NCBI RefSeq assembly: GCF_051020985.1 | Contig: NC_135002.1 | Location: 2,418,001 to 2,482,000, forward strand | DNA length: 64,000 nucleotides | Direction: 5' to 3' | Origin: Nomia melanderi | Taxonomy: Eukaryota > Arthropoda > Insecta > Hymenoptera > Halictidae | Shown: positions 1-12,482 of the stretch, piece after piece | Layout of the letters: each line of letters opens with the position of its first letter | Position numbering within the stretch: the stretch's first letter is position 1 | Notes under the pieces: model-generated | What the model was told of the DNA's origin: nothing | The model's database searches: none | Seen by the model: only the letters and a program-made list of their open reading frames with translations | Made by a program: the position numbers and the translations under genes

Positions 1-1079
1 ATCTAAAAGTTGTTTCAGTTCCACACTCAGAATGTTTAACAATCTGTTATATATACTTTGTAGGCCAAGCGAGTCTACTTGCAGGTTTTCCATATTGATC
101 ACATTATCCACTAATGGACTAACAATTTCATCCCTTACTAAATTCTCCGCATCATTTACTTTATCCAGCATAATATATATTCTCAAGCAACGAATTAATA
201 GGACAGAATTTTTCTCTTGAATACATGCTAAGAAAAATTCATTTAGATGAGTCATATAATGCTGATCCAGTTGTTTATATTCCTGAAGACATTTAATCCT
301 TTTTAAGTAAATACTTATAAACAAAAATAAATTGATTCAAATTTACTTAATACGTACTTTTTGTTTGTCTTCGATAATATCTAATTTACACCTGGACATG
401 TGAAATTGTAACTGATTAAATTCTGTTGCAGCTTGCTCTAAAATATCTATTTTAGCAGGACTTTCCAGAAACGTGTTCAACGATAATACTGATGAAAGTT
501 TATTTAATGATTTGAAAATATATTGTAAACTATATAAACTTTGCTTGTGCTCCCTTATCTTTTTGCTCTCATTAATATTAATGGAAATTGCATTGATCTC
601 GTTGTCCAAAGTTTGTTGTACTTGCTATTACAGGAAAGATAAAATGTTATTAAAATAATACATAAATATGTTTATTACTATAATTACCGTTATAACTTCT
701 TTAATCGTTTACCATTACTTCTTCTTTTAATTGACCTAATGGCGCTTGCAGATCATTAATAGCTTTGTCTAATCCAATTAAATTACTTGATAAATTTACA
801 AAATCAATGTAATCTCTGTTGATTAAGTCGATCATGGCAGATCTTAGCAATTTCAAATATATTCCCAGATCGTCCCGCATTGTTTCTAGCTTTGATTTCT
901 TTTTGCGTTCTTGAAGGAATGTATCGACATTGAAATTTTCCTGAAATTATAGAATATTAAACTTAAATATCTTCAAGAACTTAACACTCACAACATTAGT
1001 GACTCACTTGGATGAAATCTAACTCTGTGAAACATAGATCCTTAGGAGCTTTCGGTAAGTTCATATTTTCACTTGACAT
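1..1079 (-). CDS. COG2: Conserved oligomeric Golgi complex subunit 2, 5' part (cut by window start)
   Basis: COG2 is a lobe A subunit of the COG tethering complex, which acts in retrograde vesicle traffic within the Golgi. Four exons join in phase: 1008-1079, 713-940, 347-624 and 1-298 (continuing beyond the window). The start ATG at 1079 gives MSSENMNLPKAPKDLCF, matching the family N-terminus. It is followed by the conserved YxDFVNLSxNLIGLDKA stretch, the GQLKEEV stretch and the ATEFNQLQFH block. About 225 residues are visible, the N-terminal coiled-coil part of a protein of roughly 700. Exon 3 uses the donor at 346/345; the earlier GT at 357 would put a stop at the start of exon 4. The gene is divergent from UBE2L3. 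Identity is from recognised family sequence; the C-terminal half is not in the window. Confidence 0.93.
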
Positions 1080-1667
1080 TGTGCGAAATTTTGAATTCCT
1101 TGTATAATTATATGTTTTCTATCGAAGAAAATTAGGCTATTTATTAAATAAATAAGATACGTGTAAGTACATTCATTGAGTTTGAAACTGATAACGATCT
1201 CGATCACTTATCGACTACTTCCATTTATTGACAATGATCAATGTCGGAAAAGTAGATGTACAATCCAATGTCTAAAATTTCGCTTATTTCCATTGATTCA
1301 CAAATTTGATTTTTTTTTAAGTAGCGCTTCTTGCGAACGTCCGTGGTACTTTTGATTGAAACGTTAATCCAACCGTGCACACAGTCGCATGAATTATGTG
1401 CGCACGCGCGCTAACTTGCAACAAAACGGATAAACGGATAGCGATTCATATTCTCACATAATCAATTCTAAATTTCCATCTATATTCGTGTCGATACGAG
1501 CTACGAAAAAGAGAACCGATCAACGAAACTTTACAGAAACTTTAGTTCGGGAGCTTTTCTCTATAGAAACGCTGGGGAATTTTAGAGGGTGGATATATGT
1601 AGTTGTGAAGTCGTCGGTGAGGGGCTTGACAAGTTTTGCTAGTTTTTTAGTGGAATTTATTTTCAAA
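1080..1667. promoter_or_regulatory. Divergent intergenic promoter region COG2 / UBE2L3
   Basis: 588 bp separate the COG2 start codon (minus) from the UBE2L3 start codon (plus). Both housekeeping genes must be transcribed from here. The stretch around 1370-1420 is richer in CpG than its surroundings. No TATA box in a convincing place was seen. The open frame 1488-1772 overlaps UBE2L3 exon 1 in its own frame but runs into the intron, so the part before 1668 is taken as 5' UTR. Confidence 0.6.
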
Positions 1668-2926
1668 ATGGCAGCTACGAGAAGATTGCAAAAGGTAATT
1701 CAAAGTTTCGGTCAATCGAAGAGTTCGCAGGTGGAATTAAATGTGTGTGAAACGTTCGAAAATATCATTTGAAACTGTGGCATGCTTGTCCATGTCTGTT
1801 TAATTGAATTGCGATATAATCTCTGCTATGGATGACATTGAATTTTTCCAATGAAATGTGGAACGTTAATATATTTTATCAATGATTTATGAATGTTTTA
1901 TGGTTTCGATTCCTATAGTAGATATTTATGTCCCATCTGAAACCAATGATGAACTTTTCGTTATTTATTTTAAAACTGGTGTTCGCGTTACGATTCTCAG
2001 TTTTCATGAAACTTACAAATGATGATTACATTTCCTCTTTTTAGGAACTCGGTGACCTAAGAGCTTCGCCTATGAAAAATTTTATAAATATTCAAGTAGA
2101 TGAATCCAATATTCTCACTTGGCAGGGCCTTATATTGCCGGTACGTTTTGGCGTAACCCTTCTAATCTGGAAACATAACCTAACCTTGTCTTGCTTGAAG
2201 AGGCAACTATAGTTAGCTGAAATTTATGAACATTTATGTAAATTCATATTTTAATAGACTAATTTTTTAGAAGAAGATTCACATAGAAATTTATTACCTG
2301 AATGAGTAATCTACATAAACAAAGAAGAAAATAAATTATATACCATACTTTATTGTAACTTTCATTTATTAGATGTTACTTAAAAATATTTTCTACAATG
2401 CATATTTCCATTTAGAAGATATTGGAAACTGTTATATTGCACAAGAAAATTTGTCAATGATATAAATCAATGTATTTAATAGTTTCGAATGTTTTAGGAC
2501 AATCCACCGTATAATAAAGGAGCTTTTCGCATTGAAATTAACTTTCCTGCAGAGTATCCTTTTAAACCTCCAAGAATAAACTTTAAAACTAAAATATATC
2601 ATCCTAATGTAGACGAAGGTGGAAATATCTGCTTACCTATTATACATGCTGAAAATTGGAAACCAGCTACAAGAACAGACCAAGGTGAAATTGTATTTTA
2701 ATCTGTAGTATTGTTAGAACGAAGGAGTAAAAATAATTGTTAAATTTTGTTTACAGTTGTACAAGCTTTGATAGCTGTAGTGAATGATCCAGAACCAGAA
2801 CATGCCTTAAGGGTAGATCTGGCAGAAGAATTTCTTAACGATAGGAAAAAGTTTTTAAAGAATGCAGAAGAATTTACAAAGAAACATGCAGAAAAAAGGC
2901 GGGAGTCACCCTCTTCTAACGAATAA
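1668..2926 (+). CDS. UBE2L3: Ubiquitin-conjugating enzyme E2 L3 (UbcH7 type)
   Basis: This E2 accepts ubiquitin from E1 and passes it to HECT and RING-between-RING ligases. Four exons join in phase: 1668-1694, 2045-2140, 2498-2684 and 2757-2926, giving 159 residues. The catalytic cysteine is Cys86 in the HPNVDEGGNIC block. Pro88 and His119 mark the UBE2L3 subgroup, which transfers only to cysteine; both are present. Phe63, the ligase-contact residue of the family, is also present. The C-terminus is a few residues longer than the 154-residue human protein, ending KRRESPSSNE. The Drosophila counterpart is Ubc10. The promoter is shared with COG2, and the gene converges on Cul3. Confidence 0.97.
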
Positions 2927-3131
2927 CCATGAATGACTAGCTCTACTCACCACAATGCGTGCCACCCGTCAGCTAATTTAATTCAAGCCAACATAGACTT
3001 ATCTGTTACGTGACAAACAAGTTGAGATACATGTGTACAGTATTGGTTGATTACCAACAATGATATAAATATATGCAAATTGTAATGTTTATAAAATGGA
3101 TTAACAAACTTTTCAGAGCAAAGTAAAGTAT

Positions 3132-3137
3132 AATAAA
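3132..3137 (+). terminator. Candidate polyadenylation signal of UBE2L3
   Basis: AATAAA lies about 205 nt after the UBE2L3 stop. Other AATAAA-like words occur further down, for example near 4150, so longer 3' UTR forms are possible. Confidence 0.4.
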
Positions 3138-5749
3138 CTAACTGTATGATATTGTATACTATGTGTGTCGAAAATCGTTACGCAATTACATTTCGTACGA
3201 TTTTTAAAAGGCTTGAAGAAGCAGCACATTTAACTGTTCGTTTTAATGTTTTTTAAAACGATTTTCAATTTATTATCTCTGGACTCACGGTTCTAGAATG
3301 TTGCATTTACATTAAATACTAAATTATAGTAATTTTAATTTTCTAATTTACAGGCAACTTTGAACTAGTATCGATTAAGCTTGTAAGCATGAAATGATCA
3401 TCATGAATGTACATAAATTTGTATGATTTTTGAAAATCATGCTGACACTGTAAACGCATTTTGATGTTAATTTTGGGAACTATATATCTCTGTAACGTTG
3501 TGTTGAAAATTTACATCTACCTTTTAATGTAAAACATGAATTTGTAACTTGATGATAATCTCCTATGTAATTACAATTGATGGTACTACTTTGCATATAT
3601 GTAATTCTCGAACTCTGATGTAACATTAATACATTAAATATTAAGAAATTCAAATAATACTTCCATTAATTTAATGCTGAATAAATTCATTAGAATGTTT
3701 CAAATTTTAGGGGTGAAATATTAAGCTTAATTAAATGTCAAGTATTGCAGAAATCAATGGTACTCCAAATATTCTTAGTATCGTTGCAAAACTCAATACG
3801 GTGTTTAATTTCTAAACAATTACATAGTAAGTAGATCATCTAAAAAAATAATAAGCATGTAATCATTCATAATACACCATTTTTAATTTAGATCAACAAC
3901 CGAAGTATTGAACTTACCTTATGATCTCTATTTTATGAGTATGCTTATATATACACGTATTGAAACAAAGGTGTATTTTGTACATGATCATTCCAAAATG
4001 AGACAGGAAAGGATCAGGCAGAATTAACATATTCTATATGTAAAATGTGCTCAATTAAGAACCGCTTTTACAGGACTTTATTTTTTATTCAGTTTGAGTA
4101 AGAAAGGGTAAAACCTGTTCATTTAAATATTAAAACTCTATATTGATAAATAAAGATATAAATGAAAATAAAAACATGATGCTTTTTACGTGATCTTCAT
4201 CATTTTGACATTCGAACCCCATAATTAATATAATTTTCAATTACAACATTTTTTCATTCCTTTATTAAGTTCTTCATCTTTATACTAATTTTTCTTTCAT
4301 TTCTTTTAAATCCACCGATAAATTCCGCATCTGATACAGATTCGTAGATTCCACTTTTGGCATACTATAATAAATATTCTGCGATTTAACAAAGAATCAA
4401 TTTGAAATCAACATATTAAAATAATTGATGAGCTAGGTGGAAGAGGTGGAAGTTGCGAAGAATGTACCAACAGCTTGTTCTAATTAGTACTTTTATTTAT
4501 TTTAAGTCTTATAATCAAATCATTAAGAGAAAGAGAAAGAGAAAGAGAAAGAGAGAGATAGAGAGAGAAAGAGAAAAAGAGAGGGAGGAGAGGAAATAGA
4601 ATTCCATTGTGTCTGTTCTTATACAGAGATGAATAAAAATTTGAAATTTGAAAGAAGGAGCATAGTAGAGAATATTTTTCAAATAAAGTAATCGAACACT
4701 GAAAAGGAGGCAAATATATTCTTAGGATATACATTCACACTGCTTATGTACACACATTATAGATAACCACAGATATAAATAAAATCATGGTGGCATAACA
4801 CCAATATTTTAACGAAGTTCATGGTATATCTAGAGTAGTTTGTATACGACCATAGACAATCACAGTTTTACAAGTGTAGAAAAATTTCTTAATCGTAACA
4901 AGACCAATGTGTAAATCATGTCTAGCAATTGTATGATTAAGAAACGCCTATTTTCAATTAAAAGCTATTGAATTTAAATCACAATACGTTTTATTATAGC
5001 TGATGTGCCCGCAAGTCTCGTTCAATTTAGCCGCTTATGATTGACAATACGAGTGAAGTGAAATCAGGGATTGAGGGTAAAAGTATTATCAACGTTACAA
5101 AATGTATCCGTAAACCTCTGTTCTGTTCTGTTCTTAAAAGTATATAATATGTCTAGAGCTCTCGAATACACGTCAACCTTTTCCACCAAACTGTTCAATT
5201 ATAAAACATGACTAACCATTCTCTTGAAATTTCGAGGCAATCGACATCAATGAAACACTAATTACATTTTTTTTTACGTCATCATATAAATTTCATTCTT
5301 TCACGCGAGAATTTCTATTTTAAATTTTAGGTTTTCAATTAACCGGAAATCCTTCCAAAATCAGTGTATACAACGCACACGGCAATGACGTCATAATTTT
5401 ATCTCAAAGGTAAATATCGTAATACTTCACAGAAACCTAAAATCTAAGATAGAAGTTTTATTACAGCGAAAGAAACTATCGAGCATACATGGAATGTTGA
5501 ATTGACAACAATTATTCCAAATCGCGTGCCCTGTTGATGTGGAATGCCCCAATCACGGTGATCTTAATTATAATCGTGAAACAATAATAAAAGCGATAAC
5601 AACTTCTCCGAATCAATGAAAACTGATGATGCAACAATACAAATTAATCGGCATTATATAATAAGATACTGATAATATGTTTAAAGGAATATGTGTATTA
5701 TTACAAATTACTTACATGTTTGTACAGATCCAACATTTGAATTCGAGCA
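3138..5749. other. Convergent intergenic / 3' UTR region between UBE2L3 and Cul3
   Basis: This AT-rich stretch lies between the two stop codons and has no open frame resembling a known protein. It probably holds the 3' UTRs of both genes. A purine repeat lies at 4525-4592. A TTTATT word near 4494, read as AATAAA on the minus strand, could end a long Cul3 3' UTR. Confidence 0.6.
4525..4592. repeat. GA-rich microsatellite
   Basis: Purine tract of AGAGAA-type hexamer and GA dinucleotide repeats. It produces a false low-complexity open frame (serine/leucine repeats) on the minus strand. Confidence 0.9.
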
Positions 5750-8700
5750 TTAAGCAACGTACGTGTACACCTTTCTGCAATTCAAATTAATAATATCCTA
5801 TTACATCAAGTTCCAATAGAACATATTTCTTTTTTTTTTTTCAAAACAAACAGATGATATTGCACAACACTTTCAGACAGTATTGTCGCTTACCTATCTT
5901 CCGGCGTGCGCGCCAGATATTCACGTTCAATTAAACCTTCTATACGCTTTTTAATAATTACGGGCGAAGGCAGGAATCGTCCTCTGAGTTGCTCTGTTAC
6001 TTCTGTTACGAGTATATTGTGCTGGAAGAAAACGGAAATACATCTTATTAATATATACGATAATAAAAAAAGCAAAGATAGAAATAATTATATGAGATTA
6101 AATAGAAAAATTAGACATAACAAATTAAATGCTACTGTTACGTACAGGCATGCGTTTTCGGTCTTTCATGATGCGAACGATAGCCGCTTCTATCTCGTGC
6201 TTCCTGTCCTCGTCAACTTTGTTACGCGTCTCCCTTCTTTCTGGCTCTGATTCGCCTTTCGCCGCCACCGTTTGTATCTTTACTCTTTAGAAAATTACAC
6301 ATGAATAAGGATATTATTATTCGAATAGTTTCAGTCGCGTTTCGCTACGAAGAAGAGTCATTTAGTTCTGATGAGTACGATTTCAATGCCCGCAACATAC
6401 CTGTGCAGTTTACTGGTGAAACTGTCATTGACACAAAAACAATGTGAAGGTTCTATCTCCTTTGTCCGAGGATGTTTTAATAATACTCTTTGCGTGGCTT
6501 TACCCATAGCCAGAGACTGCAATGCTCTAACCAAGTCCCTTTCTGGAATATCGGTTTCACCTTGAATTTCCTACGCAACGTTTCATAGATTGTATTGTGA
6601 TATATATAAAGGATTACCGATGAATGTAAGGCACGGATTAAATCAGACCGGCGATTCTCAACTGACCTCGTATGTTAATTTGTCTCTTTTGTTGAAAAGC
6701 ATCAGGACGCACATCTGATAAGTCGATACTTGAATTATATGTTTCCTCGTGTTTCCACAGCTACTGCTTCGCTGACTTAATAAACTACCGTTAGCGCTCC
6801 CGTTGCCAATCGAACTGGAGGACGATGGCGTGTCTAATGCCGTGCAACTACTTTCTTCCCTTCGTGGTCCGTGAAATATGGCATTCAAATCCGCAGAACC
6901 TGAGGACAGAAAAGTGACATACGATAACAATTAAATAAACCGACTATTCGAAACCTAACCCTCTGTAGGCCCATGTAACTTTGAAGTCAGTATATTGGCA
7001 TCTTGTTGATTTATCTCATTTTGCACTCAAAGCGGTGAATAAAATAATCAGTTAACTTCAACTTTTGTACGCTCAGGCGTGAAAGTCTAAGGTTATTATA
7101 ACTTGAAAGTCACAAAATATACTCGTTTGAAGAAATTATTGAAACTATTGAATACATTGTTAATTGGTATTCATATGTGGATATTCATTAATTTTGTACT
7201 GCATAGATTTCGTTATAATCACAAAAAAATTCGGCCCACAGAGGGTTAAGGAAACAAGTAGAAAACGATTTGACGAACCTAATTGTGGCTGTAACGTCAA
7301 CTGGCGACCGCTGTGTTTAGCGAGATAGAACCGACGGAAAGCGTCGAAAGCGTCTCGCGGGGCGGATGGCATACTACACTTTGGCGTTGCCGATTGCGTT
7401 GGCCAAAAACCGGTTGTTAGAACCCTGACACTTATATCCACGCCATGCAAGTTTGTCTGTACCATGAAAAGTATTAGTCTACTAGACTGTCCCTAGCTAT
7501 TGTGGAATACGTCAAGTAAAAAAACCTTACATTAGATGTGAGGACATGATCCTTAAATTCATCCATAATAGTATTACTGACTGTTATATCTTTGAACATC
7601 CCTTCCAACTTCGACGTGAACTGACATCCACATTCAGTCTACGGTAAATCATTCATTTGTTTGGTAATAGTTAGTTAACCCTTGATAGAATTAAACGACT
7701 AATGAAAAATAAGGTAAGTACCTTAAGTTTAGATATCATATTCTTCTCGCTGTCATCAGAGACAGACTTGTTTAAGAGAAGACGTTTAGCTAAGTGTTGC
7801 TTATAGTACCGTTCGAATACATCTTTCTCTTGGAGGAACCGAAAGAGAACCATGGTTTTGTCTAGAATACCCTCAATCTCCTGTTCTGTCATCTGAAAAT
7901 ATTTTGGATATTTTTAACGCTTTTTTAGCAATGCCATAATCATAATTCACTTGATTCGCGATTCATGACAGTAACAGTCAGTGAGGTGAATCAAGGGAAT
8001 CATGAATACTTTAAAATGGATAGCTTTAGTTTGTCAAATATACAAGAGTCCATTGTATCATTACAAAAGACCTAGTGAAATTTCACGGTATTACCTACCA
8101 TGAGTACCTATCTATAGGAATACAGTTAACAGAACTAACCCCTTTAACACCCTTCTTCAGCTTGTCGTCGATAAAAAGCGAGAGATACTCGGGACTCTTT
8201 GTATTCAGATTTAGGAAGTATTCGAAATCGGAGGCGATCATCTGTTTATAATTCTTATCGTTATTAAACGAGTAATGAAGGAAATGATCGAAACGATCTT
8301 TTAAATCCAACAAATTCTGGATAAAGAGGACAGCGTTTGTTGTTGATTCGTGTTCCTCTTGAACCATGGCACGTCCTTGCTCTTTGAGAAACTGCGAGAC
8401 GCAATCGCATACTGTACGCAATCCGTCCGAAACTCTTGAAAATAATTTATACATACAACCAAGATCTTCAGTTTTTTGATTTTTAAGCATGTGAACTACG
8501 CCACTGTTTTCCATCTATAAATAATAGAGAAAAAAGAACAACTTAATAGAACATCCTTAGAAGGAACAACAGAGTCACAAATGTTTTGCGACGCGATGCA
8601 TCGATTAACCTGATGACCGATTAACAAACCTCTACAATAGTTTTCATATGAATTTTAATTAATTCTTCTTCTACAACTTCTACTATTCGTGGTTCAGTAG

Positions 8701-10896
8701 ATTCATCTAAATAATGCTTCGCCCTCTCTGATTCTTCGCAGATTCTAGCCTCAACTTTCTTAATATATACTGATGCACTATTTTCTGCTAAGAATTTCTG
8801 AGATTCCATCTAAAATGAATACGATTAGAAATCTGCAATAATAACAAGAAAGGAATTTATGAGACTACGAACAGAAAGTATTCTTACTCTATAAAATTCA
8901 GCACTCTGTTGTAAAAAAGGCCTTTCAAAATCTTCTTCGTAAACTTGACGACTGTTAATTCCAAGTAACATTAACATTTGGCAGGCATTTTTTATCGCGA
9001 TACGATCTACTACTTCTCCCCTTCTTTCTCTTCCTACCATATCTAATAAAGTTTCCCTTAAATGATCTCTAACACACCCATATCTGACCACCTGTAAATA
9101 ATAAAATAAATAATTGTTCATATTTTAGAGAACTTTCACAGGATTAATTATAAGATTATTAGAAGGTTCTTACAGGATTATTTATTCGTTTCAATGGTTA
9201 AACATTACCTGGTCTCTAAATATGATAAGCCCCAAATTATACACATTGTCTACATCATTTTGTTGCACGTATACTCTATCCATATACATTAGAATATCTC
9301 TAATCATCACCATTGATGTCTGATGATCGTTCCAAGCTTGATTCAATGTTTGAAGGAAATTATTGTGAAGAGATCTTAGTACATCTTCTCGTACTTTGTT
9401 CTCAAGATGATGTGTTACAACTTCTTTCAGACCTGTATATAAACGTTCTCCATACTTATGGAGAACCATGGTATAAGCATTTCGATAAAGTTCTTCAAAA
9501 CTAAGACCAGAATTGTTTTTCTTTTGAATTTCCTGAATAGCATTTTTCAGTAGCGTCCAGATACTTTCTACATACTTCTCATCCATAGTCGTCTAAAACA
9601 TACATACAATGTTAATCTTGTTATTACGAACAAGAATAATCAACTTTGGCAAATTATAAGCTTTTTTACTTATATCAACAGCAAGAAAATCATCAGAAGT
9701 ATTATGTGAATAAAGTGGTTTTATTGTAACAGTACATCTGTAATTACTAAGAAATATATTCTACATGACTGTTAAAACTAAAAGAACTATGGATTACATG
9801 TGTGTTCAAGATGTTCACTTCTGTTGTGCTGTTATTATTACCGATATTTTTCTGGAATTGTTGCTTAGCCATGATTCTTTTTTTTTCAACTTTTACATTG
9901 TCCCTTTTTTATTCAAGAAAAACATATGGAATTAACTTAAATATTTAAATAAATTTGTTGAATTCACATTGCTTCAATATTTCATAGATTATTATTTAAT
10001 ATCAAGGTCTGGAAACTATCTATATCAAATGTTAAATTCATCATATATATATTATAATAAAACAGTGAATAATATTTCATAACAAATTACATATGATCGT
10101 GTGGAACATGATTACGTAAAGGTACATACACGTTTCTTATGATAGTTAAGATATTCAATATTCTTTGTAACTAATTTTATAATATCACATTATCATTGAA
10201 AGCAGAAGATTTATGAAACAATATTATATTTGTCAATTTAGTAGCCAATCTAAGTTCAAGTACCAAACTTAACTGACAGAATAAATTGAAATTAGTCATG
10301 AAGCAAGATAACATTGCAATTTCTATATTTCAATGCTTCTTTTTTATGATACTATAGCAACTGTATCGCATCGCTTACGTATTCAGTAATATGTTTACAT
10401 TTGGAAACAAAACCTAAAAATGATAATTGTAAATATTACACGAATCGTGTGTCCTGTACGCGTACATTTATACAACAGTCGAATGAAATTCAAACATACA
10501 ATAGAGGATCTAGCGATACAAACAACACGCAGTCATGGAAATCATTAAAGCAAACTTATTTTCCTAAGACCAATTATCATTTTCAATCTGATACATAATA
10601 TAAAGGAGAAGGTTATAAAAATGTCTGTATATATGTAAATTGAAGTAGCCAGAAAACATATCTGTAAAAAGAGAGAGAGAGAGAGAAAGAAAGGATGTGA
10701 ACGAAAGAAAAAAGAATTACAGGTGGGGAGGACGAGGAGGGGGGCGTGAAGGAAACAAAATAGATTTTTCAGTAAAGAGACCAAACGAACGAAACAAGGC
10801 TAAAAGGGGATAAACTGAACGCTAAGAGAGCCAAGTACTCACCGGAAAAGCACGTATGCGCATTTTGCTCTCTTTTTTAGCGCTGCCCTTCATCAT
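5750..10896 (-). CDS. Cul3: Cullin-3, scaffold of BTB-Cul3 ubiquitin ligases
   Basis: Cul3 binds BTB-domain substrate adaptors at its N-terminus and the RING protein Rbx1 at its C-terminus. Thirteen exons join in phase: 10843-10896, 9209-9592, 8888-9091, 8630-8809, 8140-8514, 7722-7892, 7531-7638, 7279-7456, 6667-6899, 6401-6570, 6146-6284, 5894-6021 and 5750-5774. They encode about 782 residues (human 768). The start is the first of two ATGs, with an in-frame stop upstream. The extra length is mainly a Ser/Gly-rich insertion near 6790-6880. The cullin repeats, the cullin homology domain and the neddylation block (IVRIMK, the Lys being the modified residue) are intact. The protein ends RTPEDRKVYTYVA, as in all Cul3. 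The last coding exon is only 25 nt. Intron 1 is about 1.25 kb and intron 8 is mostly a MITE. Confidence 0.97.
6956..7249. mobile_element. TTAA-type MITE, family D, in Cul3 intron 8
   Basis: The element is 294 bp with inverted ends: CCCTCTGTAGGCC at the left and GGCCCACAGAGGG followed by TTAA at the right. The left flank reads CTAA, apparently a mutated TTAA. It occupies most of the 379-bp intron between Cul3 exons 8 and 9. Sequence just inside each end recurs at 15559 and near 29350-29472, which proves a dispersed family. No coding capacity, so non-autonomous. The TTAA target and CCC ends suggest mobilisation by a piggyBac-type transposase (inference). Confidence 0.8.
9593..10842 (-). other. 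Cul3 intron 1
   Basis: AT-rich intron of 1,250 bp between the first two coding exons. A GA microsatellite lies at about 10667-10690. No other feature was recognised. Confidence 0.8.
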
Positions 10897-12482
10897 GTCG
10901 AATTTTCTGTCTGAGCTTAGGGATCCCTCTTAAAAGTGTTCGCTCACGGCCAATGCTACAATAACGTTGCACCGTGTGTACATTGACACCAGTAAAACGT
11001 AAGGAGCATTCACGTTCTCCTCGCTTCCCAGGCAGACCAGCCGAAGATGATCGGCCACCGCGCGAAAGCACTATTACTCATCCACGTTCACGATGCGCGA
11101 GAGAACCGAAAATTGTCTTGTTATCGTGTACATTTAATAAAAAGAAAGAAAAATCACCGACGTCCCGAAAGAGAGGGGGAGAAAATTAGAGGCTTGGAGA
11201 AAGAGACAAAGAGAGGACCGCGAGAGGGATGGAGGAGGGGGAGAAGAGGGGGAGGGGGGCTGGTGGTGGTAAAGAGCTGAACTCTTTTTTACCCGGCGGA
11301 TGGAAATTGGGGATAAGTCGTTTAAGGGCTGCAATAGTCCACCGAAAATAGAGGGATCGAACGGGGATCCGACCGAACGGGGAAAAACAAAAAACGGAAA
11401 GAAAATGTACGCGCACCTGTCAACAAACCGAATTTTCTGTCACGAATATACCGAGAGAGGGAGAAAAAAAATCGCACTCGATTCCGTGGGATCGTCGAAT
11501 ACCTTTAACGCGATCGCCGATACATGTCCATTGTCTTTCGAGGCATACCGCGATTCAGATTGTGAAAGCTCGAATTTCCATCCTACACAATTTTCCACTC
11601 CTCGATGAACGACGATATATGTGTATCGTTCGCAATGCACGCTTGACGCGCATGAATCACAAACTCTCTTACGATTAGAGTACCGTTGCGTACTAGATAG
11701 AGGCTTCGTTACCTCCTACGCGAAGAAAGCTCGTCTTCGCCCCTTCCCTTCTGTGTCCGAAGAGGAATAACGTTATTTGTCGTACAAGTTCGACTATTTC
11801 CAGCGGGTGATCGTAGATAAACTTAGCTTATCTTTTTCGCTGCGTGCCGCTTTTTATATTTAAAACGGCAGGTAAAGTTCGTACGATTTTGCGTTTTTCT
11901 TATTTCGAAAAATCAATCGAACGGGTTAGAAATATTCCGATAACGATACGGGAATACCGAGGATCGGATTTTCGTTACGGTAAATATAAATAATTCAGAG
12001 TAATTCACTTTTTTGTTCTTATCTTTCAATTTATGTACTGTTAGACGGCGCTTTGGTAGATTGTGGTCACGCCGTTGCTGCAGAGGGCGCATGTGCGTGC
12101 GCAATTTCAATATCACGTTGTGGATCTAGTAATATTTAGTTTCTCCTTAATTATTTTACAAAACACTAATTGAATTTGGAACAGTCCATTGCGACCTCGC
12201 AGGCGTTGTAGTAGGTTAAATGTTATCAGTAATGAACATAGAGAAAATAATATTTTGATTATTGTCGAGGAATCTAATGAATATTTATAATATTACTGTA
12301 GAAGGATGTAATGAAATTTCTATGTGTATAGACTGATCTCGTTAATGTCACACGTACCTTCTCGTATGATACTATATATAGTTTTATGGATTAATAATTT
12401 GTTATATATGTGCAATATAACTTCATGCGTTATCGTATAAATAAGTAAAATATTTTGAGTTTGTTTATCAAATTTAATACGC
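10897..12482. promoter_or_regulatory. Cul3 upstream region and Arp6 3' flank
   Basis: The first kilobase upstream of Cul3 is CpG-richer than the surroundings. It contains a long purine tract with G runs at about 11135-11275, likely part of the Cul3 promoter or 5' UTR. The rest, to the Arp6 stop, is AT-rich 3' flank. Small open frames here show no recognisable protein. Confidence 0.5.

Noticed and set aside
1488..1772. 94-residue plus-strand open frame around UBE2L3 exon 1
   Set aside because: It includes UBE2L3 exon 1 in frame but continues into the intron; the family start is the internal ATG at 1668.
4480..4734. Minus-strand open frame with serine/leucine runs
   Set aside because: It is a translation of the GA microsatellite with no homology.
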